Shown piece after piece: positions 1 through 12,897 of a DNA stretch of 64,000 bases. Position numbers and translations under genes: made by a program. This stretch comes from Pithys albifrons albifrons (Eukaryota > Chordata > Aves > Passeriformes > Thamnophilidae), in the NCBI RefSeq assembly GCF_047495875.1, contig NC_092461.1:45897601-45961600 (forward strand), given 5' to 3'. The notes below the pieces were generated by a model. It was not told where the DNA came from, made no database searches, and saw nothing but the letters and a program-made list of their open reading frames with translations. The first letter of the stretch is position 1. The number at the start of each line of letters is the position of its first letter.

Positions 1-949
1 CAAAACCAAACCTGGATAACATCTGAGAGCTTACTCAAAATACAACATATGCCTCACAGTTACACTACTGATTTGATAACTATTCTTATATATTTCTTAC
101 TCTAAAGGCATGATAAAATTTACAGGTCCTCAGCTCACATTCTCAATGCAATGGCATCAAAAACAACAGTGCACATGTCAGCTGAAAACATCCAGCATCC
201 AACAATTTGCACTACAGTGTGTACACTTTGCAGATGAGGATTATTCTTCTTAGTTTGTTTTTGGTTTTTTTGTTTTTGTTTTTTTTAACAACAGATTCAA
301 ACCATTAGACACCAACCATAAATTTTGGGGTAGTTAAATCTTAGTACAAAATCTGAGTGTACTTAAAGATGATACATATATTCGTGCAGTCCTAAAAGGT
401 CAAAGAATGTGGATACACAACTATTGCCAAAAGGGCTTTGATAGCAGATGTCAGTTCACGTGAGGTTTTGATATGATTTTCTTTCTGCTAGGAAATTTAC
501 TTATTACAATGAATATTGACTGTGTTTCATTGCTTACAGCCCCGAGCAATATCAACTAGAGAAACCAAGTGATCAAACATGTCTTCTGAGACTGGCAAAA
601 GCAGCAAACATTTACTACATTAAATAAAACCTTGATCTGCAAAAAAACTTAAAGTGTAGCTTTTATCAGAGCATACAATTCTGATTTTCACAATTTTAAC
701 ACTGAAAAAAATGTGTGAGGCTACAGAGGTTGAGAAGATTTTTTTCCCTTCTCATACCAGCTTCAGCAGCAAGAGTATACTTTCTCCTGCAGCATGAGTT
801 GCACATGTTCATCAGATACAGTTCTTTGGTGCTTTGTGTCCCTTTTCTTATTTCCTTCTCATCAAAGAAATTATGCAAAACATTTTACTTATAATCATTA
901 TGCAATATATTTTACTTATATTTTATGACCAGTACCAAAATCTCAAATT
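1..949. other. Unique AT-rich sequence, no gene seen
   Basis: No recognisable coding domain or RNA gene. There is a T-rich stretch near 255-290. Short open frames here match no known family and look like chance. Confidence 0.5.
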
Positions 950-1566
950 GAAGGTGCAGACAGTAATGCAAAGATAGCCAAATGTATCCTGAGCAGCACC
1001 AAAAGCAATGTGGGCAACAGGGCGAAGGAGCTGATTCTTCCCCTTCACTCCACTCTCAGGAGACTGAACCTGGAGTACCACATTCAGTTCTGGGATCCCC
1101 AAAATATGAAAGACATGGACCTGCTGAAGAAAGTCCAGAGGAGAGCCACCAAGATGGTTAAAAGTATGAAACACCTCTCTTATGAGGAAAGACTGAGAGA
1201 ATTGGGATTGTTCAGCCTGGAAAAGAGAAGAGTGTTTGGCCTTCCAGTATCTAAAGAGAGCCTATAAGGAAGATGGAGAGCAAGAGTTCTACACTACAAG
1301 AGAACAAGAGGGAATGTTTCAAACTGAAATAGGGTAGGTATAGACTAGATATTAGGAAGAAATTCTTTACTGTGAGGGTGGTAAATCACTGGAACAAGTG
1401 TTTAGAGAAGTTGTGGCTGCCACATCCCTGGAAGTGCTCAATGTCAGGCTGGATGGGGCTTTGAGCAAACTGGTATAGTGGAAGATGTCCCTGCCCACAG
1501 CAGGGGGGTAGGAGTGAGATGGTCTTTAAGGTCCTTTCCAACCCAAATCATTCTATGATTCTATGA
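950..1566 (+). mobile_element. CR1 LINE, 5'-truncated 3' end
   Basis: This is a chicken-repeat-1 type LINE fragment. The first part (about 950-1267) decodes, with breaks, to the C-terminal end of the CR1 ORF2 reverse transcriptase protein: an LNLEYHIQFW-like segment (usual form HLEYCVQFW), then [34 protein letters not shown]. It continues into the 3' untranslated region with the usual phrases for a repeated valine-arginine-rich end and finishes with two ATTCTATG octamers at about 1550-1566, the hallmark of avian CR1 termini. No poly(A) tail is present, as expected for CR1. The frame is interrupted and the copy is dead. Truncation at the 5' side is the usual outcome of incomplete reverse transcription. 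Confidence 0.93.
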
Positions 1567-4500
1567 AAACTTCAATCCATCTGCATTTTTACAACAAAAC
1601 TCTTCCAACAGAAACTTTTTTAACCAATCGTCTAAGGTACACAAATTAAAATAACTATAAAAAATAAAAAGAAAGTGGCATGAAATTGCTATTCCTGCTT
1701 AACTGCTTTTGTCTTCCTTTAGTTTCAATATGAAAAATAATTATCTCTTTAAGGTAAAATTGAAACTGTGTTTGTAACCATAGAAACTACCTTTAGTCAC
1801 AAGTAAAATAAATTTTTAAGTGTACTGTATAAATTCCAAAAATATCACAAGCTTTTAGCATTCAATATGACAAACATGAATGTAATTCTCTCTTTAAATA
1901 AAATGAGTTGAGGATGTAATCACACTTGTTTAAAGACTTGGCATATGAAGTGCAAATTCTTAATCTTTCTGGAACAACAAAACGACGAATACCTGTCTGC
2001 TCCTTTTCATCCTCCTTTCCACTGTATGGCAGAAATGAGGCATCCCAAAATCATAGCAACTGACATTTGAAAGAAGGTAACCTTCAGATTATTCACCTTT
2101 GACATCCAGAGCTGCTTTGAATTTGATAAAGAGTTTTTCTCTTTCTTTAGATTACAATGAAAAGTAATTGGAGATCAACGGCAGAATGTGCAAGTATTGT
2201 CCAGGAAAAAAATAGTATAGTACAGATTTTAAAAACCAATTATCTAGGTGTCATGGCATCAAGGTCATGAGTCCCAAGATCAAATAAACATGTAAAATAT
2301 TGTTTTCCTTTGAACTCTTCTGCCCCACAACTTTTTTCTGTTCACAATATTTTCTTCCTTTTAAATCTTGAAAAAGCTGTATTTTTTTCTCAATTTTGTT
2401 ATCTTTCCCTGCAATCATTGTACTTTTCTATACCTTCATTTGGTATTAATATTTCCTTGGTTCTTGTGATTGTGATAAAAGATGGGATACAATAGAAACA
2501 AGGATCAGAAAGCTTGGGACTCACTTGATTCTCCTTCTTGTATGCCTAATATGATCTCTGCCCAGCTTCTGGTCTCTTCAGCATTTCTTCAAGTTCTGCT
2601 TATATTCTTAACTTGTTCTTTCATCAGTTGCAATAATATACGTACTTGATCTCCCCACTGTGACATCTCAGTCCAAAAGGTGCACAGAACACTCAGGTGC
2701 ACAGACATTCATGTTCAAAAATAAATTACAATAGTTAGAGGGTTTGCAAAAACCTACAAAGCTTTACCAGTACCTTATACACTTGACATGAAAATTGGTA
2801 TAAATTAGTCCCATCTTATATTATAAGCACACAGTAGTGCATTTTAAGTGGTAGAGCGAAAAAGAAGACAGAGAGAGGAATTAAAGGAAGGAAGGAAGAA
2901 AATCACCACTCCTGGCTCCAGCATTGATCCATCTGATCTCCAGGGTACTGGGAATAGGGTCTAGGCTTCAGGGCGTGAGTACCTTTTCACAGATAAGTTT
3001 TTCCTATCCTGAAAATAGGTTTCTTGTTTTCTACACAAATTGGTTATCGTGTGCAGTTCATTCTTGTAGACCTTGCTGGAAATGTGTTGGAGGCCTTCAG
3101 GGGTCTTTGGTGGTCTTGATCTCCCCTACTGCATCAACCTTTGGGCAACAGTTGACCTGCTTTTTGACCTCAGTCCTGCCCTTGTGCTGCACTTGTTGTG
3201 CTTGTCTTCAGAAGACAGAACAAAGATGTCTGCCCTGGAAACGTGCTGTCCTAAATTCATATGGCTCCCTTTTCCAGCCACATCCTGTTCTTTCTCACAG
3301 CATGTTATTACCAACAATCCTTGATTGGCTTCACATCTATCCTGCTATTGGTGTTCAAGATATACATATTAGCCCCTTATCTTAAGGGCTTCTACACCCA
3401 CTCACGTGATTTTTCTATCTCCATTTATTCTCTCACACTTGCTGTTCTTTAGACATGCCACAAATACAGTTTCTGATACCTCAAAGTCTTCTTCCCAGAG
3501 AACTATTTTATAGTACCAGGCATCCTCCAGAGCACTTCAGCTTTCTGTGTGGCTCTGAAGCTCTTCTCAGGAAAGTAATAGGGGTAAGACATTTCAGGCA
3601 GAAGGAAAAAAGCCCCTTTAAACCCTTCAGTTTTAGAAACAAGAACAAATCTAGTTTATACTTATCTCTACTAAACTGTCAAACCACAGGAAACCATCAT
3701 TTCCTAGAATATAAAAGTATACTTTTTTCTTCCTCTTACTTAACTAGCATCTTGCTCACATCTAAGCACTAGTGAAAGACACTGGCTGCAGCTGGGAGCA
3801 CTTTCCCTAAAAGGGGTCACCAAAATGTGGGGAGCCAGGTTTCATCAGCCTTACCTTCTAAGCAGTAAACTTATGCAATTAGAGGGATACTGTAAGTCCA
3901 GAAAGAGTGTTTCATCTGCTTGACCCAGCCTACCAAACCAAATTTCTCTGTATATATCTGCACTTCCAACCAACCATGTTCCATACAGAAAATTCCGAAT
4001 TGTCCATAGGCAAGGTGCTACCATGTTACACTGGAGAGAGTAGGATCTGTGCCAATGGCAACAAAAATCAAACCCTTAAATATGGAATTAAGAGGTTTCT
4101 TCTCTCCCCGAGCTTTTTCTTTCCAGGTTTGGAGTCCACTGAGCTATAAAAGCTCCCATAGCTGCTATCCATTTCAACATTGATGGAACTAATCTTCCTC
4201 AGTTATTCAAAAAGGGATAAACCAAGCATTAATAAGACTGAAAACCTTACTCACACTTTTTGACTGTAAATATCATTTAATGCCTTTGTAGACTTAAACT
4301 GCTACATTCAGTAGCGGAGCAAGGAACTTCTATGCCCTTTACCTTCCAGTATACATCACTTTCCATGAAGTCTGAAGCTTCCACTTTTGCTGCTCTAGTT
4401 ACACGTCAACAGAATAGAAAATGTTACAATTTTGGACATAGATAGGTAAATTATGTATTTTATCCTAAATTAGTTAAACATGAATAGCATGAAATCTTAG

Positions 4501-5414
4501 AGAGTGGTGGTGTATCTGGTGAAGCAGGTGGAAAGGTTGCACAACTTTCAGAAAAACATAAATGTTAGGGGGTGACAAAGGAAGTGGAAAATATCACTAT
4601 GTACCTGTATGGAGTATTATCATAGGTGGTATTTTTATTAGATTTGCAAATGTTCCAAAAAACATAAGGCTCATCTCAAAACATTCTTTCAGTATTAATA
4701 CCTGGGGTAGAAAGATGATCTCTGAAGCCTTAGGTTGTTAAAAGAGAGACCTGGAAAAGATACTCTACATAAGCATGAATTCTTCAGTTTTATCTGATCT
4801 AGTAACCCATGGGTTACAGTAAAACATAAAGCATTATTCATTAAAGTATTCATAGTAGACACTGTATCCATTCATATTAGCTGACATCAGATATTTTACT
4901 GACTATATAAGGGTTATCATGTTAATAAGCAAGTTTGGATTTTAGATTAGATTTTGCTTCTTCTTTTTCTTTCCTTCTGCACCTTTTCACATCAGAGTAA
5001 TCACTTGTAGACTGCTAATCTTGCCTTTGAATAAAAGCCAGATATCCAAGAGCAAGTGATGAAACATTAATCTTGAAATGCTCAAGTGGAACATTGTACC
5101 TATGCATTTTACTTCACAGTAATAGGCTTAGAGTGGAACAAATCCTGTAGCTTCAGAGTGCTACTTGAGAACAGTAAGTGGTTTATTCCCATAACACCAA
5201 TAAAGCCAAGCATGACAGTGCCATGGATGATGCAGTCTTGACATAGACTAACTGGTTGTGCAGCAGCAGAAAGAAGGCAGGAAGAAGCAAGGCAAAACCA
5301 GGAAGGAAGAGAGGAGGAGAAGGGGGAAATGAGACAGGAGTTTAGGCAGGCTGGAGGATCCAACACTATTCATATTTTAGAAGCAGAAGACTAGGAAAAT
5401 TTTCCAGATCCTCA
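1567..5414. other. Unique AT-rich sequence, no gene seen
   Basis: A short GGAA repeat lies near 2886-2899 and a purine run at 5300-5329. An open frame at 2924-3385 (+, 153 codons) resembles no family I know and has no exon or promoter context, so I do not call it a gene. Confidence 0.45.
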
Positions 5415-5879
5415 GGTGCAGGAGAAAAGTAGCAGTGCCCAGTGTAGCAGCATACTCTGCCTGGAGTGGAAGTAAAACAATTAAAACCATACCACATTTG
5501 CAAAGCTCTCAGGGGTTAATGGAGAAGTGCACATCATGCTGATTTTGGTTTTGAACAATGCTGATACCAGCCTGACACATCAATCTGAAAGTTAAACATC
5601 CTGAAAGTGAGGTAAAGATGTGGCAGACTTGATAAAATACCTGTTAAAGGAACAAACAAGTGATACTACTGATAAATTATCTAAAGATGCCGAGCTGACA
5701 CAGCTGGCCTGGAGACGTATTACTGACAATCACTTTATGCTATAAAAGCCCAGTTCCACTTTCTAACAGCAGGGTCTTCACTGAGTGTGTGGAGATTCCT
5801 CCCTTGAATGGGGACACCCCTCAAGGTTATTACTTGAGGCTGAGCAAAAGACATTTGCCCATGGTTGTTGGTTAGTACA
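5415..5879 (+). mobile_element. Possible retroviral LTR (boundaries unsure)
   Basis: The stretch has LTR-like organisation in the + direction: an AT-rich upstream part, a TATA box (TATAAAAG at 5741-5748), then a GC-richer segment about 30 bases downstream that could be R-U5, ending near TTAGTACA at about 5879. The sequence CAGG flanks a possible left edge (5411-5414) and recurs at the right edge, but the right end would then not finish in the canonical CA, so the duplication is not convincing. It could instead be an unrelated promoter-like unique sequence. This is inference from architecture only. Confidence 0.3.
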
Positions 5880-7659
5880 GGTGAGAAACATAAATCTCTA
5901 CTTAATAATTAATTTTGCCAGCTTTAATATATTGCTTCAATAATAGTGCCCTATAGTACACAAGAAGATATATCTATCTGTAGTGCATAGTAAATAACAC
6001 TGATTAAGATCTTTTAATCTAATTATCATAATAAATCATTTATTTTTATATAAATATATTTGGTTTGCCATCCTTAATCCTGCAGGACAAAATTGTATAT
6101 AGGTTCAGTCACACCTATGTAATCCTTCAGACATAAACTATTGACAAAGTCTGGGCCTATGATTGGATCCAACCACACCCACACTCCCTTCTGAGAAGGA
6201 GTTTAGAAAGTAAGGGGGTCCTTTCTGCACTTCATGACTCAACGGGTGTACTTCTCTGATAAACTTTTTCTGGAGCTCCCATTCTGCCCACAACACCCAG
6301 CCATCCACACAGTACTCACCCTCCTCAGCACCTGAATCTGAATTCATTGTTTATGTTCCTAATACTCTTTTTATTTGGTTTTAATTGTTGGGGGTTTTCT
6401 ACAAAATTCTGGTTTGTAAGTTTTCATAGGATCAAAAATCTACAGCTTAGTTTAAAGATAATTACAATAAAAGTAAGCAGCCTCCAGCAAAAATACAATT
6501 TTGGATTTTTTTTTTTGAGTTCTTTTCAGTCTGAGAAAACTAATCACTCTTTCTGTTTTGCAACATAGTAAACAACCCATAGTATCAATATTACCGCTTG
6601 AAAAATCAGATGAGGCAGACTATATGTGATTAGCTTTCCTGAATGTCAGGACTCTAGTGGAAGATGACCTAAAGTCTCTGATACTTGCATCAGGCAAGTA
6701 AGACACTTATAGATAGCATGATACCTTGTATAGCAGTACCTGTAGACCATGGGGTGATTTCAGGAAACCTCTGACAGCTTTAGATTCCTTTACACAGGAA
6801 TGCACCTAGTTAAGAAAACATCCATCTCAAAGACTTAATATCTAGAAGTTATGTAGAAATTCCAGTCAGAGCTGGGCACTGCTGCCTGAATGTGAAGAAG
6901 TGAAGCAAATATGTTGCCACTGCCTATAGAGGTTGTGCCCTCACTCACTGTTCTCATGGACGCAACAACAAAACAAAACCAAAACCCAAATTTGATTAAA
7001 ACAATTAGAAGTAAACACTCTTGGTATAACATCCATGTGAGAAAGGAAGAATTAGGATGCATTTTTCCAGGCAAAGGCCAAATACCTCTCTCCCCAGAAC
7101 AAGTCCTAATTACTGAATGCTAGCAGCAATTTGAATATTTACTTCCAGCTTAACTAAAAGAAATCGTTGGGTTGCCACTCATATAAATTTAACACAAGAA
7201 AATTGGCTTTTAAAAAAAGCAGCTCTTCTGAAAGATTTGTATAGAGAGCACATTTGAATATTCATTGTTTTATTTGTCAGCTTTAGTGTAACAGATTTAA
7301 CATAATAGAATAGAAAATTAGCACTAAAATAAATAAACCCAAATTGCTTAGATGGAAAGAATTTATACTGTTAACACTTTATGCAGCCTCTTATTTAAAA
7401 ATGTATATGACAATAATTAAAAAATGTGCCTTCAGGCAAATAAGTCAAAATTGTGTTCTGACAGTGAAAGTTCAGTTTATGTTGAAAGAAATTTATACAT
7501 ATTTTTTGCAATAAGGAATGGTAATAAGTCTTTCTTCTCTGAATTCCATGCACAAAAATAACCCCACAAGTTAATCAGAAAGGAAACTTTTCTCATGCAT
7601 TTTTCGCATTGATATTCATAACCATATATCATTGAGCATTAAAACAATTGAAGGATAGA
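5880..7659. other. Mostly unique sequence; GC-richer patch 6121-6345
   Basis: 6121-6345 is clearly richer in G+C than its surroundings and resembles degraded retroelement DNA, but I cannot assign a family. The rest is AT-rich sequence with no recognisable gene. Confidence 0.35.
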
Positions 7660-7989
7660 CTGGGTGATTTTTTTGACCTTTAGGAGCCAGTAGAAGAGTA
7701 TCAAGACCACTAAAAGACCCCCAAAGCCCCTGATCCATTTCTAGAAAGGTCCAAAAGAACAGACTGCACATGCTAACTCATTTACATGAACAATGACAAA
7801 CCTAATGCCCGAGCAGGCAAAATTTACATATAAGAAGGTACCCCCATAAAAGCTAGGTGGTGGCCCCAGGACCCTGGACACCCTGACAACTGGATCAGTG
7901 CTGTATCCAGGACTGGTGATCCTCTTTCCTCTCCCATCTCGTCTTCCTTTCATTTTTCTATTTTTTATTTTTATTCTTTGATGATGATG
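7660..7989 (+). mobile_element. Probable old ERV/LTR fragment
   Basis: A GC-richer stretch with TATA-like elements (near 7833 and 7848), followed by a proline/CT-rich tract and a T-rich end. It has the general look of an LTR U3-R-U5 segment. It is interrupted on its right by the solo LTR at 7990. No clean target-site duplication was found for this older piece, so the family and limits are uncertain. Confidence 0.3.
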
Positions 7990-8628
7990 TGTAACAGGGT
8001 GAGTTTTAGAGTTGCTGGAAAAGTGAGGCTGAACATTGTTGAGAGTTCAGAAAACACACTATCTTTATTAACAGGAGTGACCAAATAGCAGGAACACAAA
8101 GAGAAGGGAGAGAGAGAAGGAGGGAGACTAAAGCTATAAGCCCAAATGTGTAAGCACCCCAGTCACCAAAGAGTTACTCACATAAGGTTGTCTTACCAAC
8201 CCAGGACACTCCCTCAAAGGCAGGGGCTACAACTTCTAGGCATTGACAGGCAGCAGGCATCCTTGCTGTCTTTTTTGGGCAAAAACCGCCAATACCAAGA
8301 GCACAAGCCCTCTCACCTTTTATTGAGCCTGCTAGAGACATCTGCCTAGGGAGGTGTAGCCAGCAGCTCCCCAGGAGAGAGGTCACAGACCCTGCTGCTC
8401 TCTCTGTCTTCCTCCTTGCTCTCCCCACCTCAGCTCTCTTCCAAAGGCCGTCAACCAATAGGAGAGACTCAAAATAACTTTAGTTTATGCAAAGTCTGTC
8501 TTCAGGGACGAAGCCTTCACTCTATCAGCTTTTGTTCCTAGAATTTGGCAGGAAAAGGATAAATCTCTTTCATAGGTGGCATAAGCAAAAGACACAGACC
8601 AAAATCTCAACACTCAATTCCTGACCCG
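7990..8628 (-). mobile_element. Solo LTR of an endogenous retrovirus, minus strand
   Basis: Read on the minus strand the element ends in CCCTGTTACA (7990 side), preceded about 70 bases upstream by a canonical AATAAA polyadenylation signal (complement of TTTATT at about 8065). That is the expected R-U5 layout. The flanks carry a 5-base direct repeat, TGATG, at 7985-7989 and 8629-8633, matching the 5-bp duplication typical of ERVL-like integration. The other terminus reads CG instead of the canonical TG, explained by a single T-to-C change. Only one LTR and no internal region are present, so it is a solo LTR left by recombination. The left duplication sits in a GATGATG run, which makes the exact boundary slightly ambiguous. 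It appears to have inserted into an older retroviral-looking segment. Confidence 0.62.
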
Positions 8629-8633
8629 TGATG

Positions 8634-10084
8634 AAAGGGAAAATATTTTTTTGAACCGTTTTGGCTTTTACTGTTCTTTTTCAGTCTGGGACATCTACAA
8701 ATCTTGGGTGCTCCCTTCCATGTAGAAGTGGAATATGACACACCTCCCTCCCTTCACCAGGATTTTGAAAAATGTGCATTGCACACTGCAGACCTTTGTT
8801 TTTATATACAATTCTTCTTACTCCCACGGAACATGCTGGCTTCCATTTGTTATATTCTGAAAGTGCTAAAAGATCTGAAAGTTATCTTGCTTTGATGTTG
8901 ATCTACAGGCCTTTCTGTGAGACATCTCTTCCTCAGCAGCAGAAGAACTCATGTCTGGAGGCAGCATAGGAGGGGCATACAAAGTATCGATAGACAAGGT
9001 GAAATCTTTATGGAGGGCATAAAGGGTTCAGATCTTGTCATATTACACTCTCTGACTTTAACATAGCTTGTTTCAACACTCACTAATCCTCTCTCTTCCC
9101 ATCTGAAAGCAGAGGAGCCTTTTCACAAATTTTGGAGTGACTCTGTTTAGATAACCACAAATCTTTTGTCTGTTTTCAGATAAAATATGATGTATCTACC
9201 TCTCAAAGAGAATCAGAAAAAGTGCTATGGAAATGCCAAATTAATTAATTAAATGCCACACCAAAGATGCAATAAAAGTTTTAAGTGCTTTGTGTAAATA
9301 ACAACCCCTAGGAATTTACAGCTGTTAAATTAGCTATAACCTTTACCTGAATTATATAGCCCTGATCTTCAGTTTTTAATTAAGTTTTTCCTTATGCAAT
9401 AATTTTCAATATGCTTCTGTTGAATTCAAGAATCAGTTGAAATACTGAACAAAGAAAAAAATGTAATTTAAACTGAAAGATTGAAGCCATATAACTCAAA
9501 CAAAGGCTATTCTCTGAAAAGTACAAGGAACTGATCACTTGGTAATCTGGGGTCTTTCAAACAAAATGTTTTTAAAATGTAAAATCACATACTTAGGAGT
9601 GAGGAATATCTACAAAATTGGCAAGTACATTCTGGAATGAACAAATCCAGAGAGGTATTATCATCTAAAGTAAAAAACATCACAACATGGAATTTGGGGG
9701 TGCTATTCTGACAAAAGGGGTGACTTAAAGCCCAGATTAATCCATTGTAGCATTAGACCTTTTGTCTGCATTGCCAAAAGTATATCTCTGAGTCTTCACA
9801 TAGGCAGTGTCAGGAGCTGAGTATCTCTGGAGAGTAATACAGACATTCAGGAAGTTGGTGTTACCTGCTGAGGGTCTCTGTCCTTCTCCAATAATTGTTG
9901 AGCTCCCAGATTCAGTATACCAATTAAGTTTTCTAAAATGAGTCTGATAAATCTGGGCCCATGTCTTTAACAGTGAGTTTGTCCAGCAGCTGAGATGTCT
10001 GTCATAGAAAATGTATTTTTGATCTGGTATCTTCAGGGTAAGATGGGATGGTTTCAGAATATGTACCCAGAAATAAGTTACTCG
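8634..10084. other. Unique AT-rich sequence around an old CR1 remnant
   Basis: No gene recognised. 9230-9420 is dense in ATTA/TTAATTAA motifs and could be an ancient regulatory element, but nothing in the window proves it. An old CR1 remnant occupies about 9565-9800. Confidence 0.4.
9565..9800 (+). mobile_element. Ancient CR1-type LINE remnant (RT C-terminal part)
   Basis: The order of segments follows the CR1 ORF2 region after the FADD motif: a stretch matching 'KCKVLHLG', then one corresponding to 'DLGVLVD', then a 'GCIARS' stretch near 9760-9795 (CATTGCCAAAAGTATA). Many indels and stops are present and no 3' terminus survives. Divergence is much higher than in the other CR1 copies here, suggesting an old subfamily. 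The assignment rests on a by-eye comparison. Confidence 0.45.
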
Positions 10085-10089
10085 TTGGT

Positions 10090-10738
10090 TGTTATGGATT
10101 TGGCTAGGTGTGTGCCTAAATTTAGGCTTTGGATTTCAGGGTAGGCCTGGGACTGTCAGCTGACTTGAGCTGGGCTGAGCTAGCTGGCATCTGACTTCTT
10201 CTAGCCAATAGTATTCCATACCATATTTCCAACATCATATCAAAGGGTAAGAGCCAGTGTGGGAGTGGCTTGGTCAGTTACTTCGTAGCTGTTGTCTCAG
10301 TAGGACGCACAGTGCCGTCCCAGGAGGGATGGGGAGGCCCAGAACCAGAGCAGCGGCTTGCCACCATATTATCTTAGGGAAGTAAAATGTTTGTTCTTAG
10401 TTTTTTTCTCTGCTTAAGTCTGTCTCTGGGGAAGCGGCTTCTCTAGAGTGATTTGTAGTTAGAATGGTGGGATTTGTGTTCATTGGGAGTGGTGAGTTAT
10501 TTCTTGTTATTTCTAGCTTGTGTAAGTGTGTGTTATATTGTAGTTTACTCTTAATTTTTTCTGTGTAATCTTTTATATAAATAATAAAGTTAGTTATTTT
10601 AAATAAATAATATATTTAGTTTAAGCATAAACCTAGTTTGAAGGGGTTTTTCCCCTTTCCTCTCCTTTCTCAGCAGGGGGGAGGGAAGCTCTGACTCTCT
10701 GTTGGGCAGTTGGCATTTTGCCAGCTCAATCCAAGACA
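10090..10738 (+). mobile_element. Solo ERVL-like LTR, plus strand
   Basis: A complete 649-bp solo LTR. It begins TGTTATGG and ends CCAAGACA, giving the canonical TG...CA termini. It is flanked by a perfect 5-bp duplication, TTGGT, at 10085-10089 and 10739-10743. Inside are an AATAAA signal at 10583-10588 with a TATATAAATAA context and a U5 of about 150 bases. U5 contains an inverted motif, TGGCATTTTGCCA, near the end. A 25-bp block at 10705-10729 is identical, on the opposite strand, to 27237-27261 in the solo LTR at 27228, so both belong to one family. No internal gag/pol/env sequence flanks it. Intact termini and duplication suggest moderate age. Confidence 0.88.
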
Positions 10739-10743
10739 TTGGT

Positions 10744-12239
10744 GAAGGACGATGGTGAAAGACAAGTCACTGAATTCTATAGAGAACTGAGGGATTGTGA
10801 TACAGCCTTTGGAATATAGCAGATCAAACTCTTGGTGACATAGGAAGCAGTAAAGAGTGATCAGAACAGTAAGGATTCAACAAAATCATTTGATTGTGTC
10901 AGCCAGTATTTCATGCACCAATCCAGCAGTGGCCTGGCTATCCTACCTCAGCAATGTCCTCTCTCCCTCGTGACAATGAAAGTCGTATATCATGTCTGAA
11001 GAACAGTCAAAACTTAGAAAATTCAATCTGAAAAGCTGATGGTTTTACAGCAGCAAATCTCCTCAAAAACGATTTTGGCTAGAAATCTTCTGTGTTAGTC
11101 TGACTGGCTCCAGCCATAGCTGCTGTGTGTTATCTCTGTGGTGAGATGCAGCAGCTGTGTGACAGTGCACAGGGCAGGGAGACAAGAACAGACCCTTTTA
11201 GCATGTTATCACCTTTGGAAATACTATCCTACTGATGTTAATGTAATGCTAAGAAATTCGACCAAGCCTTCCTTCATATGTAGCCTTTTATATTACCTCA
11301 GTTTAGATTCACATATTTTAAACTGGATTTATTTTGGATTCTCAGTCTGATTCATAACAATTTCTTATTTTTAGGATTAGGTTATTTTTCTATTTCATTG
11401 TCTTCTCTCATTGTACCATAAATTCAGGAAATAAATGTTAGAGAACAGTAATCCCAAACTCATTCCCACCTTCAATAATCCATCTCTCTCACAAGCAAAT
11501 AGTGAGATTCATACAGTTAGCATATTTAAATGTTTTTTTCAAGTATGCTTTCAGAATTCAACCAGAAAAATAAGGTCCATTGAAAGACACGTTCACAATG
11601 ATCCAAGACAAACAGAAACTGTGGCACATGGCAAACTTTTAAAGGCAAAAAAATTGTTCACTAGCCAGTTGAGTTGGGATTAGGCTTTTGGTTTAAAGCA
11701 CAGTGAGATCTGACAGCCTTTCAGCTAAGGAATTAATAAATGGCTTCTGAGAAGAAAGGGTAAGTGGGCTCTTAAGTATCTGATTATGTGATTGCAGAGC
11801 TCTGATGGAAGCACATTTATACAGATGAACTGTTGGGTGAAAAAGCTCTCTTCATGCTTTAGATGCATCTTGAAACATATGTCAAGTACAAAGCCATACC
11901 TCTTTGTCAGAGAGGAAATCAGCAGAATTTGTAACTGCTTTGGATGCTGCAAATTTAGTATTGCATTTAGAGTTTACCTGGCTGTCATAGGCAATAAAAT
12001 AGCTAATGTTGTAATGTTAACAGACATCGGATAATTGAGTGCACACCTGTCTGCAAGTCAATATTTGAACATGAACTTTTGCACTCCCAAACAGAATCCT
12101 GCTGCCTGCTCCATAGAATGGATATTTCCTGGTTGTAAATTCTGATAATGTCTGGAGTAAAGAAAAGTGGCATAACATGAAGTCTTCTCTTAACAGAGAT
12201 GAGACAGAAGTCCCAGTTAGGAGGCTGACCAGTCAATAA
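10744..12239. other. Unique sequence, no gene seen
   Basis: AT-rich unique sequence without recognisable coding or repeat structure; short overlapping open frames on both strands look like chance. Confidence 0.45.
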
Positions 12240-12735
12240 GCCTAATTCTGAGAAGGATCAGAAAAAAAAGTAAAACTCGTGGGTTGAAAGAAGATCAGTT
12301 TAATAATTGAAATTATGTAAAATATATTATTAAAATAATCATAATAATAGCAATAAAAAAGAGAGAGAGATAGAAACCAAGAAAAACAAGTGATGCACAA
12401 TACAATTGCTTAACAGCTGCTAAGCAATGCGAAACCAGTTCCCAAACTGTGATTGACCTTCTTCCAGGCAACTCCTCCACTTTATATACTGATCATGATG
12501 TCCTGTGATATAGAATATCCTGTTGGCCAGTTCACATCAAGTTGTCCCGCCTGTGCTCCCTCACAGCTTTTTCTGCAGCTCATCACTGGCCTGCACAAAA
12601 TATCGGAAACTTAAAAGTCCTTGACTTAGAGCAACCACTGCTCAGCAAAGCATCAGTGTGTTATCAACATTATTCTCATACTGAATCCAAAACACAGCAC
12701 TATAAACTTCCTAACAGATCCATTTGGGATCCATT
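12240..12735 (-). mobile_element. Decayed avian ERVL-type LTR, minus strand
   Basis: Read on the minus strand this follows a very common avian ERVL-type LTR: a GTGTTTTGGATT block (12690s), 'GTTGATAACACACTGATG' just after it, a 'GATATTC' block, then TATATAAAG at about 12480-12489, an R region, and 'CAACCCACGAGTTTT' near 12275-12288. The same family appears to start at 63900. The right (5') edge loses similarity near 12705-12735 and the left edge near 12238, and no target duplication is visible, so the copy is truncated or eroded at both ends. An AT-rich and GA-repeat insertion sits within its 3' half. Confidence 0.72.
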
Positions 12736-12897
12736 TTCTTACTAGAGGCAGATGACAGACCTGATGGTTGATGTCATCATAATACCTGAATTTTGGCCTC
12801 ATTTTCTTCAAACCCTTTGATCTGTGCAAGTTCTGTGTTGCCCTGTGTGAGAAGTCCAAAGCAGGGAGGCAGCTGACCATGAGGTCATAGATTGACA

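Noticed and set aside
2924..3385. 153-codon open frame
   Set aside because: No domain, splice signals or family resemblance; other frames over it are also open.
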